Made by a program: the position numbers and the translations under genes. This document shows positions 45,891 through 56,578 of a DNA stretch of 64,000 bases, one piece after another (position 1 is the first letter of the stretch; each line of letters starts with the position of its first letter). A model generated the notes under the pieces. That model was not told where the DNA came from, did no database searches, and was given only the letters and a program-made list of their open reading frames with translations. This stretch comes from Camelus bactrianus (lineage: Eukaryota > Chordata > Mammalia > Artiodactyla > Camelidae), in the NCBI RefSeq assembly GCF_048773025.1, contig NC_133565.1, forward strand, positions 33,542,457 to 33,606,456, in the 5' to 3' direction.

Positions 45891-46789
45891 CTGCCATTCT
45901 GTCCTGCCCCAGCCCTGTTGGCCCCGCCTTCCTCCTGGGCTCAGCCTTGGCTTTGGCCCCTGTGGCCCTCATTCCCCAGCAATCCAGCCCCAAGCCCCTG
46001 CTCCTCTCCTTCCACACCCAGAACAGGGTCAGTACAGCTCTCCGGGGGAAATTGCCTAGCCAGCAGGCATGTCATCTGAGTCTGGGGGTGAACATGGAAC
46101 CCCACTGTCCCCTTCTCCTAACTCTCTCTGGGTCTTTGTTTCCCCATCATTGATGGGACCCCAAAACCAAAGTATGGATAGGCAGTCTGAGTCTGCTCAG
46201 GAAAGCACCCCTCTGACCAGGACTGAGCCCAGATGGAGGGGAAGAGGGCAGGCAAGGAATGGATCCACAGCCCCGAAGGACAGAACTGAGGGGAGCAGTG
46301 AACTGGGAGAGCTCAGCCCACAGACTATATGGAGCCAAACCTCTGCCTCAACTCTGTCTAGGCTCTTGTATTTTATACTTTTCATCTTATTTCCTTTTGT
46401 GTTTCCCTCAATTATTGGCTGATTTATTCTTTTCTTAGTAAAAGTTTATTTTAAACCTTTAAGTTTCCTTAACTTAGGATGGAAATTAAAAGGAGGCTCA
46501 ATCCATAGCCAGGCTGAAGATTAAAACTGGTGTCTGGCAGGAAGGCAGAGCTGGGAAGGAATTTGGGGAACTTATCAACAGAGAGTCAAATCAACAAACA
46601 TCCTTAGTGCTCCAGCCCCACTGCACGCCAGACCCGGGGGCAGAGGAACACGAGACAGCGTGGCCTCTGCTTCAGAGGCCATTGTACAAGTGGCTAGGAT
46701 AACATGTGATCGCTCCTTTGATAAAGGGAACCTGTGTGTTTTGGGGCTCCATGACAGAGGTGCCAAAACTAGTCTAAGAGGGTTTAAGA
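45891..46789. other. Intergenic, no gene seen
   Basis: No gene. 46360-46480 is AT-rich (CTTTTGTGTTTCCCTCAATTA, AGTTTATTTTAAACC). Confidence 0.4.
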
Positions 46790-46865
46790 GGAGACCTGCT
46801 GCTGATAAGCTGTGTGACCTTAAGCAAGTTGCTTAACCACCCTGAACTTCCTCAGGTGTCAGAAT
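46790..46865 (+). mobile_element. MIR fragment
   Basis: 'aagctgtgtgaccttaagc' and 'aagttgcttaaccaccctga' are the MIR core. Confidence 0.75.
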
Positions 46866-46924
46866 TTGCTGAGCACTTGCATTGTAGTCAGTAACAGGGA
46901 TGTACATTCTAGCAGCGAATGTAG

Positions 46925-47860
46925 ATGGGACATAAGTACAAATGACAGGGGGCATGGGCTAGGCTGGGGGAAGGTTCTGGGAAGGCTTTCCTGAGGAGTG
47001 AGATTTCAGCCAGGGCCTCAAGGGTGAGCAGGACCAGTGGGTGAAGAAGGCGTAAGAGTGCCCCCAGGGCAAAGGGATCAGCATGTACAAAAGTCCAGAG
47101 GCACCGTGCATCCAAGTTGCTGGAAGGAGGTCAGTATCACTGAAGGACAGAGAGTAATGGAAGGTGAGGAGAGAGGGGAGCTGAGAGAGCTCCAGGAGCT
47201 GGACCACCCAGGGACTTGCAGATGTGGTGAGACTTTGGACTTTAGGAAACTGAAACACAGGAGGGATTTTAAGCAAGGGAATGACATATCGGACTCAGAG
47301 TTTTTTGAGATCCTTGCAGCTGCCATGCGGTGAATACCCCAAAGAGGAACAGAGATCATGTGGTAGAAGGTGGATTTCATTGTTTGATGGAGAGATGATG
47401 GATGATGGTGCTTCAGACAAAGCAGGTAGCAGCAGGGAGTACTCAGATATTAGAAAACATTCAGGAGGGAGAATGAGCAAACAGGTGGATTTGGTGTGGA
47501 AAGCAAGAAGAAGGTACAAAGGAAGATTGCCAGAGTTCCTGTAAGAGCAGCTGAGATAGTGGGACACGGGGGAAGAACTGTTTAGGAAACACTCTGAGCT
47601 TAGTTTGAATTCTGAGCAGCTCAGGAGTCAGGAGGCTCTGGAGGGATCTGGGCTGGAGATGCTTAATTGGAATGGGGGCCATATGGGTAGTAACTGCAAC
47701 CACGAGGGAGGTGGGTGCCATGGAAGAGGAAGAGAGAGGAGTGAGAATGAAGAGGACAGATCTGAACCCTGAGCAACTCCAGTGCTCAAAGACAGGCGGG
47801 GTGGAAAGCGGGCAGAGGAAGCTGAGAGCCAGCGGTGGGTGTGAAGCCAGCAGGCTCCCA
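46925..47860 (-). mobile_element. L2 LINE, about 0.9 kb
   Basis: Reverse complement of L2: 'gaaggctttcctgaggagtg', 'gatcagcatgtacaaaagtc', 'gactttggactttaggaaac', 'taagcaagggaatgacatat', 'ggatctgggctggagatgct' and 'gatctgaaccctgagcaac' occur in order. One of the longest L2 pieces here. The minus strand would be the L2 ORF2 end, decayed. Confidence 0.8.
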
Positions 47861-48389
47861 GGAAGGCGCGCGGCGCCCCTGCAGCCCAGGGAAGAGAGGT
47901 TGTGACTGAGCCACGTGCAGTGGGAAGACAAGTCAGATCAGGATTGTGAACTGAGCATCCTGGAGGTCACTGGTGACCTCAGCATTTAAAGTTTTGTTAG
48001 GGGAATGGTGGAGGCAGGCTCCAGACTGCAAAGGGAGGAGGCAGGAGCGAGAGCGGCAGGAGGGCTGGCCAGGAAGGGGGGGCGACTCCTGGGGCCAGCC
48101 TGGCTGTGGCACCGAGATGTGACAGTACTTGGACAGGGAAGCGGGGTCTTACTTTAAGATGGGAGGGTCTGGAGAGCAGATGCAAACAATGTTGAAAAGG
48201 ACCAGGAGAGAGAGAGACAGAAAGACAGACAGACTGACCTGAAAGGAGAGGGGAGGGCAAAGGAAGACGGCCTGCACACGACCCCACCGAAGGCAGAGGG
48301 GAGCTAACACCGTGGCTCTCCCATGCCGAGGTAGACTAACTGGGGATTCTCTGAGTGAAAGTACTCTGCAAAATACCATCCTCCTGGAA
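47861..48389. other. Intergenic, no gene seen
   Basis: Unclassified, purine-rich, with an AGAGAGAGA/AGACAGAC run at 48208-48236. Confidence 0.4.
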
Positions 48390-48490
48390 TATCCCAACAT
48401 CCCACTTTTAGAAATGGAAGCAGAGGCACAGAGAGGGTGTGTGATTGGCTTAAGTCACACAGCAGGACGTGGCACGCAGGTCTTTTCTGA
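48390..48490 (-). mobile_element. MIR fragment
   Basis: 'cccacttttagaaatggaag' and 'aggcacagagagggtgtgt', then 'agtcacacagcaggacgtgg', are reverse-complement MIR. Confidence 0.7.
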
Positions 48491-48829
48491 GCTGAGCAGG
48501 ACTGCGTGTTAGAGGTTCGGGGAGGAGTGTGAAGGCTCAGGATGTGGGTTGGGGGGGGCCCTGAGCTATGTGTCATGCCCCTTCTTCTTTCTAGCGTTTC
48601 CCATCTCGGTCACCTGAAAATATTTTGTTTAATAAAAATGTAAAACAGGTGTGTTAGAGATTTAAATTAAAAAAACACACGTTGAGAACCGGCTGCAGCA
48701 GACCCTGACGGCACAGAGGTGGCCGCTCTCCAGCAGCCCGTGGGCCCGTGGCAGAGGGTCAGGCTCATGGTGACAATGCAGCGCGGCGAGTGCCAAACCT
48801 GCAGTGGGTGAGGGTGCTGTGGTGGCACA
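48491..48829. other. Intergenic, no gene seen
   Basis: Unclassified. 48620-48680 is AT-rich ('tttaataaaaatgtaaaac'). Confidence 0.4.
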
Positions 48830-49800
48830 GAGGGCGGGCCTCACACACTGAGAGTATTTCAGGAGGGTCTGGCAGTTGGCCTGGAGGAGAAGGGTGAGAA
48901 AGGTGACATTCCAGGCAAAGAGGAGAGCACGTGTAAGGAGGGTGGTGAGGTAGAAGCATCAGGAACAAGGGACAGCGGAGAGGAGCTTGGAGAGACGAAC
49001 AAAGCAAGGTCATGAAAAGACCTGAATGCCAAGCTAAGGGGACCGGACTTGCCTGGTAGGGAAGGCGAGCCATGGAAGGTCATAAACAGGTAGATCAGAG
49101 AGCCAATACCAGCCACAGTGGACTCCACAGGGTACGTCTAAGGTCGGCTGACGCAGGGGCCGGGGGGCGCAGGAAAGTGCCTGGTCAGCGGTAGGGAGAG
49201 AGGAGAAATCCGTCTACACGATGTCAGGAGTTACAATCTGCAGGAGTTAGTGAGAGTCTAGGGTGACCTCAAATTACTGGCTTGCGTTGGGGGGAGGGCG
49301 GTGCCACTCTCTGTGATGGAGAAGAGAAAAGCGGGCACACCTGGGGGGTAACTAGCAGGTTCTGACTCGGGTGCACTGAGCCTGAGGTGCCTGCAGGACT
49401 GCCTCGTGGAAATGTCCAGCAGGCAGCTGGCAACATGGTCTGAAGATCTGGAAAGCTCTTGTCTGGAAATAGCAAACTGGAAGGCAAGAACTTTTAAGAA
49501 GTGCAAAAGGGCTCCCCTGGGGAAGGTGCATGGAGGGAGAAGGTAGTCTGAGCAGCCCTCGGACCACCAGCACTTAAGGGAGCAGAGGCGCAAGACGCCG
49601 AGCCCTCTGGGAAGCAGTCCTCTGAGGGGGAGGAAGAGACTGGGGAGAAGTGAGAAATGAGCCACGGAGAGGGTGCCGGGAAGTAGGAGAGGCCTCAGCA
49701 GGGCCAAGTGCCACCAAGCCATCGCCTTGGACAGGGGAGGGAAAGTGTCTTAGCAAGAACAGGGTCTTGCCCGGTGAGGGCGATTTCAGCAATGTGGTGC
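48830..49800 (-). mobile_element. L2 LINE, about 1 kb
   Basis: 'ggtgacattccaggcaaaga', 'gagagcacgtgtaaggagg', 'tggaaatgtccagcaggcag', 'ctggcaacatggtctgaaga' and 'gagccctctgggaagcag' follow reverse-complement L2 in order. It may belong to the same original L2 as 46925-47860 or be a second copy. Its boundaries are approximate. Confidence 0.65.
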
Positions 49801-50149
49801 TGCCCAAAACCAGGTTACAGGGCTAGAGGGCGATGGGCAGTGGGGAAGAGGAGGCAGCCCGTGTAGAAAGCTCTTTTGAGACCCTTGCCTTTTGAGGTCC
49901 TTGAGACCCCTGAGATTACAGTAGGCAAGACAATGACAGAAATGTTCCCAGATGTGGCTTCACCAATGTGAGCCCCACCAACTGTCCAGCCACAGAAGGA
50001 CATATGTCACCTGGTTGTTCCGAAATGGCCCTTCCTGGGAGACTCAGATATGGACTCTTCTTAACTTGGGAACTTTCTCTTGAAAACTTTGTCTGTAGAG
50101 TTATCCACTCATCCCACCTATGTGTTCAGAAATTTTCCTGAGGCCCCAA
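49801..50149. other. Intergenic, no gene seen
   Basis: Unclassified. 49890-49915 repeats 'gaggtccttgagacccctgag' in imperfect tandem with 49873-49890. Confidence 0.4.
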
Positions 50150-50335
50150 ATATCAATAAGAGTAGCTAATTTTTAATGAACACTTACTAAGCCCTGTGCT
50201 GAACATGTTATATCAACTGCTTTATTTACTCCTAAAGACAACGCTCAGGAAGGTAGTTACAGAGAGGGGAAACTCAGGCTTGGAAGATTTAGTGAGTCCC
50301 AGGGTTGGTGGAAAAGCTAGCTTATGAGCCAGATC
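50150..50335 (-). mobile_element. MIR SINE
   Basis: 'cacttactaagccctgtgct', 'gctttatttactcctaaaga' and 'gagaggggaaactcaggctt' are reverse-complement MIR. Confidence 0.8.
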
Positions 50336-50343
50336 CTTCTAGG

Positions 50344-50364
50344 CCCCCCCCCCCCCCCCCCCCC
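50344..50364. repeat. Homopolymer C21
   Basis: Twenty-one consecutive C residues just beyond the MIR end. Runs like this are error-prone in sequencing, so the true length is uncertain. Confidence 0.9.
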
Positions 50365-50596
50365 GGGTGCTAGCTGCTCTCTTGTCTCTGTGCTCTCTCT
50401 CTGGAGCCTGGACATACTCACTCTGGCCCCGGCACAGCCTCCCTGGCGCCAGAACCCACTCATTCTGAGAATCCAGCTTACAGATGGAATCTCTGTTCCC
50501 TCCTGACCATTCTCAGTCCTGCGCACTCAGCCATGATGGATGGCAGGCGAACAAAAACGGCTACAGCCCTTCTCGCTGGTGCCTGCCCCGCCCTCG

Positions 50597-50805
50597 CCTT
50601 GGGCACTATGCTTGGGGCTTCTTGTTCCTTACCTCACTCTATCCCCAAAGTAACCCTATACGGTCACTATTATTTTGCCTATTTTACACGTAAGGAACCT
50701 CAGATTCAGAGAGGGCAAGTAACTTGCTCAAGCTCACACAGCTGGTGAACAGGCAGAGCTGGGACACAAATCCCAGTCTGCCTGATGCAATAACCTCCGA
50801 AATAC
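50597..50805 (-). mobile_element. MIR SINE
   Basis: 'taaccctatacggtcactat', 'gaacctcagattcagagagg', 'caagtaacttgctcaagctc' and 'gacacaaatcccagtctgcc' give a nearly complete reverse-complement MIR. Confidence 0.9.
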
Positions 50806-50939
50806 CCTGCCTCCTCTCTTTGGCCACAGGGCTACAGCTCCCAACCCTCTGGCTTCAGGAACTTGGGACACCCACTCCATCTGGGAACCCAACCATGTAG
50901 TCAACCGTCTATTCATCTGGTATTCCCTGACTGTGTTTT

Positions 50940-51420
50940 TTAGGCTCCTATTGGTTGCATAAAACAGGAACCCAACCCAACCAGCTGGAGAAATACAGGG
51001 ATGTATTGGCTCTTGCAGATGGACAGGATGTTCCTGCAGCTCTCAGGACTAACAGAAGTGCTGCAGGAACCAAGGCCATGAGAGCCCAAATTGGGACTGT
51101 CAGCAGTGCTGCTAGCAAGCTCTCTAAACTACCCCACCCCTGGCCCCGTGACTTTGTTTGGATCCTGCTTTAATGGGAAAGATGACTTGTCTGCAGCCTT
51201 GGGCCTATGGCATCCAGCTTGTGCCTCTTCCTGGCCCCCACATAACAATTCTAGGGAAAGAGTTCCACTGGCTCTGCTGGGGAACGTGCCCACCCCTTGT
51301 GCCACTCACTGGTGCTGGAGGATGGCACTCTGTGATTGGTGCAGTCTGGGTCGCATGCCTACCTGCTGGCAGTGGGGTGGGGATGGGTGGGAGTAGTGGG
51401 CACGTTAACGGATAACCCAC
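50940..51420. repeat. Ancient interspersed repeat, family not assigned
   Basis: Similar in layout to 20890-21260: 'attggttgcataaaacagga', 'gatgtattggctcttgcag', then 'tggcactctgtgattggtgc' and a GC-rich end. I cannot name the family. Confidence 0.45.
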
Positions 51421-51624
51421 TAGGATTACGTGATGACAGAGGAATTTCCCAAAGGAAGGGGATGCCTGCAGTGGGATGATGGAAAACAGGCCAAAGTAAG
51501 TCACTAGCTGTCACACTCCACTCACTACACAGGTCCACGTGAGAGGCAGGGGCCGACACCATTTTGGGAATTCACAGCCTCACAAGAAAATAAGGCTTAT
51601 AGACACAAAGCCATTAACAAGAGC

Positions 51625-51890
51625 TGAAGGCAGCTACCATCTATGGAGCACCGACCAGGTCCCAGACATTGGGCCAAGTATTTCCAAGTGCTCACAATAA
51701 CCCTGGAAAGTAGGTACTATTATCATCTCTATTTTTCTGAGTCAAAGAGTCAGTAGAAAACAACCTTTTTTTTTTTTTTTTTGGCAAGATGGCCAATATA
51801 GGGGAAAAAATAAAAATGTTTATGGGCTCCTTATCCCTGCTCAGAGAGGTTAAATGACTTGCCCAAGGTCACACAGCTAGCACATTAAAT
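51625..51890 (-). mobile_element. MIR SINE interrupted by an A/T-rich insertion
   Basis: 'gaccaggtcccagacattgg', 'gtaggtactattatcatctc' and, further on, 'cagagaggttaaatgacttg' and 'cccaaggtcacacagctagc' are one reverse-complement MIR. About 90 bases at roughly 51745-51835 (a T17 run followed by 'ggcaagatggccaatatag') do not belong to MIR and sit exactly where the MIR should continue. Confidence 0.8.
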
Positions 51891-51959
51891 GAACACCGTG
51901 GGAAACATTTGGTTAAGGGCCAAAAGAGTACTTCTGTTTCTCCCTATTGACTAAAGGAC

Positions 51960-52035
51960 TAAGGAAGGCTGTCTGGAGGTGGGGGCTGGGGCTGTGGACC
52001 TAAGCAGAGATCTGAAGGATGGGGTATCTGGGCAG
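51960..52035 (-). mobile_element. L2 fragment
   Basis: 'aaggaaggctgtctggaggt' and 'gcagagatctgaaggatggg' are reverse-complement L2 wording. Confidence 0.55.
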
Positions 52036-52569
52036 GTGGCCAGGGAAGCTAGGAGGAAGGGAAGATGGATGGATATACTAAGGAAGGTGAGCCTGAGCAC
52101 CACCTCGCCCAGTGGCAGCCCTTTGAAGATTTACAGAGACCCCTTCTCCTAACTCATCTATTGTCCTTCCTGACCAGCCTAATCCTTCTTCACAGGACAT
52201 ACACACCAGTCCTCTCCCCATCCACACATACCTCCTCCACATTGGCTGCCCTCCTGTGGACATACCCAGTGAATGGGGGTCCTAGACATAGTTTTATCCA
52301 CACAGATGACAGAAGAAATCTCACCTCCCTTTTTCTAAACACCATATTTCTATTAATGAGACCCAAGCTCAATTAGGTATTATTAAGTCATTACATCCTA
52401 TCCTTTCAAACAAAGTGCACTGTCTCCTAACACTGCAAAGTTGAAATACATCTCCCCCATCCTGGATATGGGCAGAAGTTTCCATGGACCTAAGATGAGA
52501 AAATCATTTTTTCTCAGGCTCAGTCCATTTTGTATTTTGGCTATCCCTTAGCATCATAGCTTCCATGAA
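52036..52569. other. Intergenic, no gene seen
   Basis: Unclassified, moderately AT-rich. No gene. Confidence 0.4.
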
Positions 52570-52860
52570 AGTGATTGGTGGGACTGTATGATTCCACTTA
52601 TATGAAGTATCTAAAGTAGTCAAACTCATAGAAGCAAAAAGTAGGCTGGTAGTAATTGCCAGCAACTGAGGGGGGTGGACGGTGCATTACTGTTTAATGG
52701 GTACGGAATTTCAGTTTCACAAGGTGAAAAGAGCTCTGGAGTTGGATGGTGGTGATGGCTGCAATAACGACATGAATGCCCTTAATGCCACTAACTGTAC
52801 ACTTAAAAATGATTAAGGTGAAAATTTTATGTTATGTGTATTTTACCATAATTTTTTTAA
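52570..52860 (+). mobile_element. L1M (L1MA/MB-type) 3' end
   Basis: 'gactgtatgattccacttat', 'aactcatagaagcaaaaagt', 'agtttcacaaggtgaaaaga', 'gttggatggtggtgatggct', 'ccactaactgtacacttaaa' and 'tatgtgtattttaccataat' follow the L1M 3' UTR through to its A-rich end. Confidence 0.9.
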
Positions 52861-53639
52861 CAAAGTGACTGGTGGGCCCTCTGGAGCCACTTTCCCAGGA
52901 GAACATCTCCTGCACCCCAGGCAGCTGGATTCACACCTTCCCAGCTTCTGGAGCACCCAGGGCCTCCAGAGGACCCTTGTGAACATACCTCTGAGAGAAC
53001 TAGGAGAACAAGTGAAACCATTAGGACCCATATCACATCACTGTCCCCAGAATTCAAGACCCTGTGGGCCAGCCTCAAACCACCATCCAGCCCCACCTCC
53101 CTTGACCCCTCATCTGCCTCTAGTTCAAGATTTCTACTCCTTTGTCATCTGAACTTCTGACAATGTCACCTATACTCTCTAACACCCATTCAGCACCAAC
53201 CACTCAACCCTCAATGCCCAACAGTTTGCTTCCTCCCACCTTCTTCCCCCCAAACAGACAAAAACCTTTCTCCTGCCACACCGCCACTGACTTCCTAAAT
53301 ACTGAGACCAGTAGATGCTTTCCGTTCTTTTCTCACAGCCACTCTCTGCAGCCCTGACATTGCTGAGTGCGTCCAGCCCTAACACTGCTGAGTACTTCCT
53401 TCCTCCTGAGCCCGTTTGATGCCCACACTCCTGGTTCCTCTCCTACCCCCCCGCCCACTCCAGCTCCGTCTCTCTTGGAGACTCTTTTCCAAGACCCCAG
53501 CCCGGACCTACTGCTACCAGTCTCCACAGTCTTCCTGATTAATTTCATCCCCTTTAAGGATGATTCAAATAAAAAAATACTCTGAAGCCCAGGCATAGAT
53601 CATATGCACGACGGGCTTCAGGACATCTCCACCTGTCCC
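52861..53639. other. Intergenic, possibly L2-derived in part
   Basis: Pyrimidine-rich. 53190-53560 has L2-like spacing of CTTCCT/CTCC words but no clear anchor. No gene. Confidence 0.4.
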
Positions 53640-54490
53640 ACATTAGACTCCTCTTCTTCACCCTAGGCCTGTCCTTCTAACTCAGCTGCGGGCACAACCA
53701 CCTACCTAGTCTCCCAAGCTGTAAGCTAGAGGCATCCTGGCCTCCCACTCCCTCTCCAAGTTCAAGGTCTCCAAGTCTTCCCATGTTCTCCTAAATTATT
53801 TCTCAAAGCATCTCTCCACTCCATCCCTGCTACCATGCAGGCCCCTCCCCTCTCAGCTTGATTCTTGTAACTGGTCTCCTCCCAGTGGCCTAGCCCTCAG
53901 ATCCTCCATCCATAATGCCCCAGAGGGGTCTCCTGAGAGACAAGCAGGAGAAGATTCCTCCCCAACACCACAGCTTCCTTCCCTCTGCCTCAGGATAAAA
54001 TCCAAGCTTCTAACCATGGCCTCTGAGCCTCTCAGGACCTGGTCTTCCTCTAGTCCACTTTCCACAGAGCTGTCAAAATGCCATCTCAGAAAGGCCACAG
54101 TTGGTTCAAACTTTCCTGCCTTCACCTCTGCTTCTGAACCTCTGCTCTCGCCCCCCCCAACCCCACCCCCGGCCTGGAGTGCTCACCCCCACCTCCCCCG
54201 TGTTGACAGGCACCTGGGTAGCTCCTGCTTCTCCTTTGAGATGCAGCTCAGGGGTTGCCTCAAGGAGAGCCTGCGGGCCCCTGGCCTGGGTTCTCCCAGT
54301 CTCCCGCCCTTACCTTTGCTTCTAGAACTAGCCTCTGTCCTGCATTCACCACCCCCGAGTTTACTCCGGAGTGTCCCCACAGCTGTGAGCTTCCCGAAAT
54401 GCTTTTCCTTCCTGTGACCCCAGAGGCTAGCCTGGGGTCTGGTACACAGAAGGTGCTGAATAAATGTAGAGTAAATGGATGAATATCTGA
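53640..54490 (+). mobile_element. L2 LINE, about 0.85 kb, with intact 3' end
   Basis: 'cctcaggataaaatccaagc', 'catggcctctgagcctctca', 'ggacctggtcttcctctag', 'ctccgagtttactccgg' region, and the terminal 'acacagaaggtgctgaataa' with 'atgtagagtaaatggatgaa' follow L2 in order. It stops about 200 bp before the INSYN1 CpG island. Confidence 0.8.
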
Positions 54491-54540
54491 ACGAAATGAG
54501 CTGTCCCTGTCATCTGCGGAACCTCCGACTCCCAGCCCTG

Positions 54541-54585
54541 TCCAGCCCAGAGCCTGGCACACAGTCTGTGCTCACTAAACATTGT
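54541..54585 (+). mobile_element. MIR or L2 3' terminus scrap
   Basis: 'gagcctggcacacagtctgt' and 'gctcactaaacattgtcagt' are the shared MIR/L2 tail. Confidence 0.6.
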
Positions 54586-54699
54586 CAGTATTCTATTCTC
54601 TGAATTAATCTGATTGAAGGTACTGTCCGGAGTACCTGAGGTATGATGGAGGGAGGGAGAGAGTCTGAATGCGAGACATTTAGCCAAAAGGCTAGCCTG

Positions 54700-56150
54700 G
54701 GGCTCACCGCAGTGGGGGAAGGGGCGGTGAGGGCGTTCGGAAAGGTGGGGAGGCACGGAGCCAGCCCTTCGGCCGCTGCCCCTCCGCGCACCGAGGTCAG
54801 CAGGAGTGCGCCCGGGCCAGCCCGCCCCAGGCCCGCAAGGGCAGGACGTTTCCCGGTCCCCGGGGTGGCGAGACCGCCCGGCTCGCTCTCGGCGCCGGGA
54901 GGCGTGTGTGTCGCTTTAAAAGATCCCTCCCGGCGCGCCGGGCCGGCCCCTTCCCTGCCAGCGCCGCGGCGAGCGGAGCCGGGCGAGCCGGGCGGCCTTT
55001 GAGGGGAGCCAGCGCCCGCCCGGGCGGCCCGTCCGGCGGGGGGGAGGGGGGCGGCGGCGGCGGCGGGGCGGGCCGGGCCGGGGGCGGCCGGGGCGCGGGC
55101 GGCGCGGCGCTCGGGGCGCGGGGGCCCAGGCCCCGCGGAGCCCGGCGGGGCGGGGCAGGGCGAGGCGGCCGAGGGAGGCCCAGCCCGACCCGGCGCCTGG
55201 TGGCCGCACCGGCCCGACCCGGCGCCCGGTGGTGGGGGTGGTGGGGGTGCTGGCCAGGCGGCGAGCCGAGAGCCAGCGGGCGGGAGGCGGCGGAGCGGAG
55301 CCGAGCGGAGGCTGAGAGCCCCGTGCGCCCCGGCCCCCGCCGGGCCCGCCGCGCGCCCCCTCCCCTCGCCTCGCCTCGCCTCGCCGCCTCCTCTCGCTCT
55401 TCTCGCCTCCTCTCCTCCGCCCCGCGCCGCTCCTGCGCCCGGGCCCCTGCCTCGCGCGCTCTCGGCCCGGCCCGGCCCGGCCGGGACCTGGTCCCGGCGG
55501 TCGACACGGCCCCTCCCCCCGGGACCCGGAGATTCCGGACCTTTCCGACCGTGGACTGAGCGGCAGGAGCATTGTCGCCCCCGGCGGACCGCGGGGCTGC
55601 GCGGACGCCGCAGGTGCCGGAGCGCGGTCGTTCTGGGTCCGGGGTGAGAGCGTCCCGGGCGCCCACGGGTACCTGCTCCCTCCGGGCAGGGCAGGGCAGA
55701 CCCCGGCGGAGACCGGAGCCGGCGGATCTGGACTGGACAAAGCGAATCCCGGACGGTGCCGAGCCCGGGGAATGCTGGGCGTGGGCTAAGGGGATCCCGG
55801 CGTCCTCCCATCCCTCCGACTTTGGCTCACGCGCTGGGACCGGCCCAGTGTCGCCTGGGTCGCCCTGTGCCCGAGTCACCTGTGGCCTCGGAGCCCCGGA
55901 CCCTCCGGACCCTTGCTCATTCCCCACCGGGAGCCCGGCGGGGGTTGGAGGAGATTTTTCCTGCCCTCTTCCTTGGAGCGGGGAGGCCCCGCCCCCTCCC
56001 ACCGCCCAGATGTCTCCGGTGGCGGCTCTGAGGACCTCCCTGAGGCCAGGGGCCGAAGGGTCCAGAGAGGGAAGCCCGCCCTAGGGAGCCTTGGGGGCCC
56101 CCCAACCTCGCCTTGGGACTTGGCCCCCGACGCTGCTAGGAAGGAAGGCC
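54700..56150 (+). promoter_or_regulatory. INSYN1: INSYN1 CpG-island promoter
   Basis: About 1.4 kb of very GC-rich, CpG-dense DNA, densest at 54930-55510. It includes (GGC)n at 55050-55066, an exact GC box GGGGCGGGGC at 55147-55156 and a CGCCT pentanucleotide run at 55367-55385. A TATA-like CTTTAAAAG lies at 54912-54920, so transcription could start near 54945, but island promoters usually start over a broad zone and no start can be fixed from sequence. It lies immediately upstream of the leader exon donor at 56166. The many long open frames on both strands here are due to GC content. Confidence 0.85.
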
Positions 56151-56166
56151 GGTGCCCCCACCTTCG
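55560..56166 (+). other. INSYN1: INSYN1 leader exon (5' UTR), 5' edge not determined
   Basis: The right edge is the donor TTCG|GTGAGTCC (GT at 56167-56168), a good match to the donor consensus and the best one in the right place before the next acceptor. The left coordinate is a placeholder; the real start could lie anywhere from about 54945 to 55600. An alternative donor GG|GTGAGA lies near 55644. The exon is inferred from the splice signals and promoter position, not from a transcript. Confidence 0.5.
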
Positions 56167-56578
56167 GTGAGTCCGGGAGCGGAGTGGGGGTTCTGACGGA
56201 AGGCGGGGCTGGGGAAGGGAGGGTCCATTTGGGAATGAGGGCACCCTAGGGGTACCAGGAGTGAGGACAGATGACTGAGAGGCCCTCTGGTGAACCAGCG
56301 AGGCCAGGCCTGGCTGATGGGGGAGGTTTGGAGGGGAGCTGGGGCAGGGTGCCCCAGCACAGGTTGAGGACTTCTGCTTCTAAAGCAGGGGCTCCCTCTT
56401 TTCCCTCTAGAGGAGGGGCTGTGCTGTAGAGCATCTGCCCCCGCCACCCCTCCCCACAAAGAAAGAAAACAAATCCCCAGCGAGAAAGGGTGCAGGCTGG
56501 GGTGAGGAGGGAGGCAGCGGCATTGCCGGCTGGTGCTGCAGCCTGGGAGGGCTGACGCCAGGCTCGCTTTCTCTGCAG
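56167..56578 (+). other. INSYN1: INSYN1 intron 1, 412 bp
   Basis: GTGAGT at the left and CTTTCTCTGCAG at the right (AG at 56577-56578), with a pyrimidine tract. No repeat is recognised. A small intron inside the leader. Confidence 0.5.

Noticed and set aside
1-54600. Exons of the syntenic neighbours TBC1D21 or LOXL1
   Set aside because: No TBC-domain or lysyl-oxidase-like peptide was recognised in any frame. The interval appears to be purely intergenic.
54585-56002. Very long open frames on both strands across the promoter (408, 401 and 274 codons on -, 217 codons on +)
   Set aside because: They coincide with the CpG island, are rich in Pro/Ala/Gly/Arg, overlap each other in several frames and resemble no protein. 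GC-rich DNA lacks stop codons by chance.
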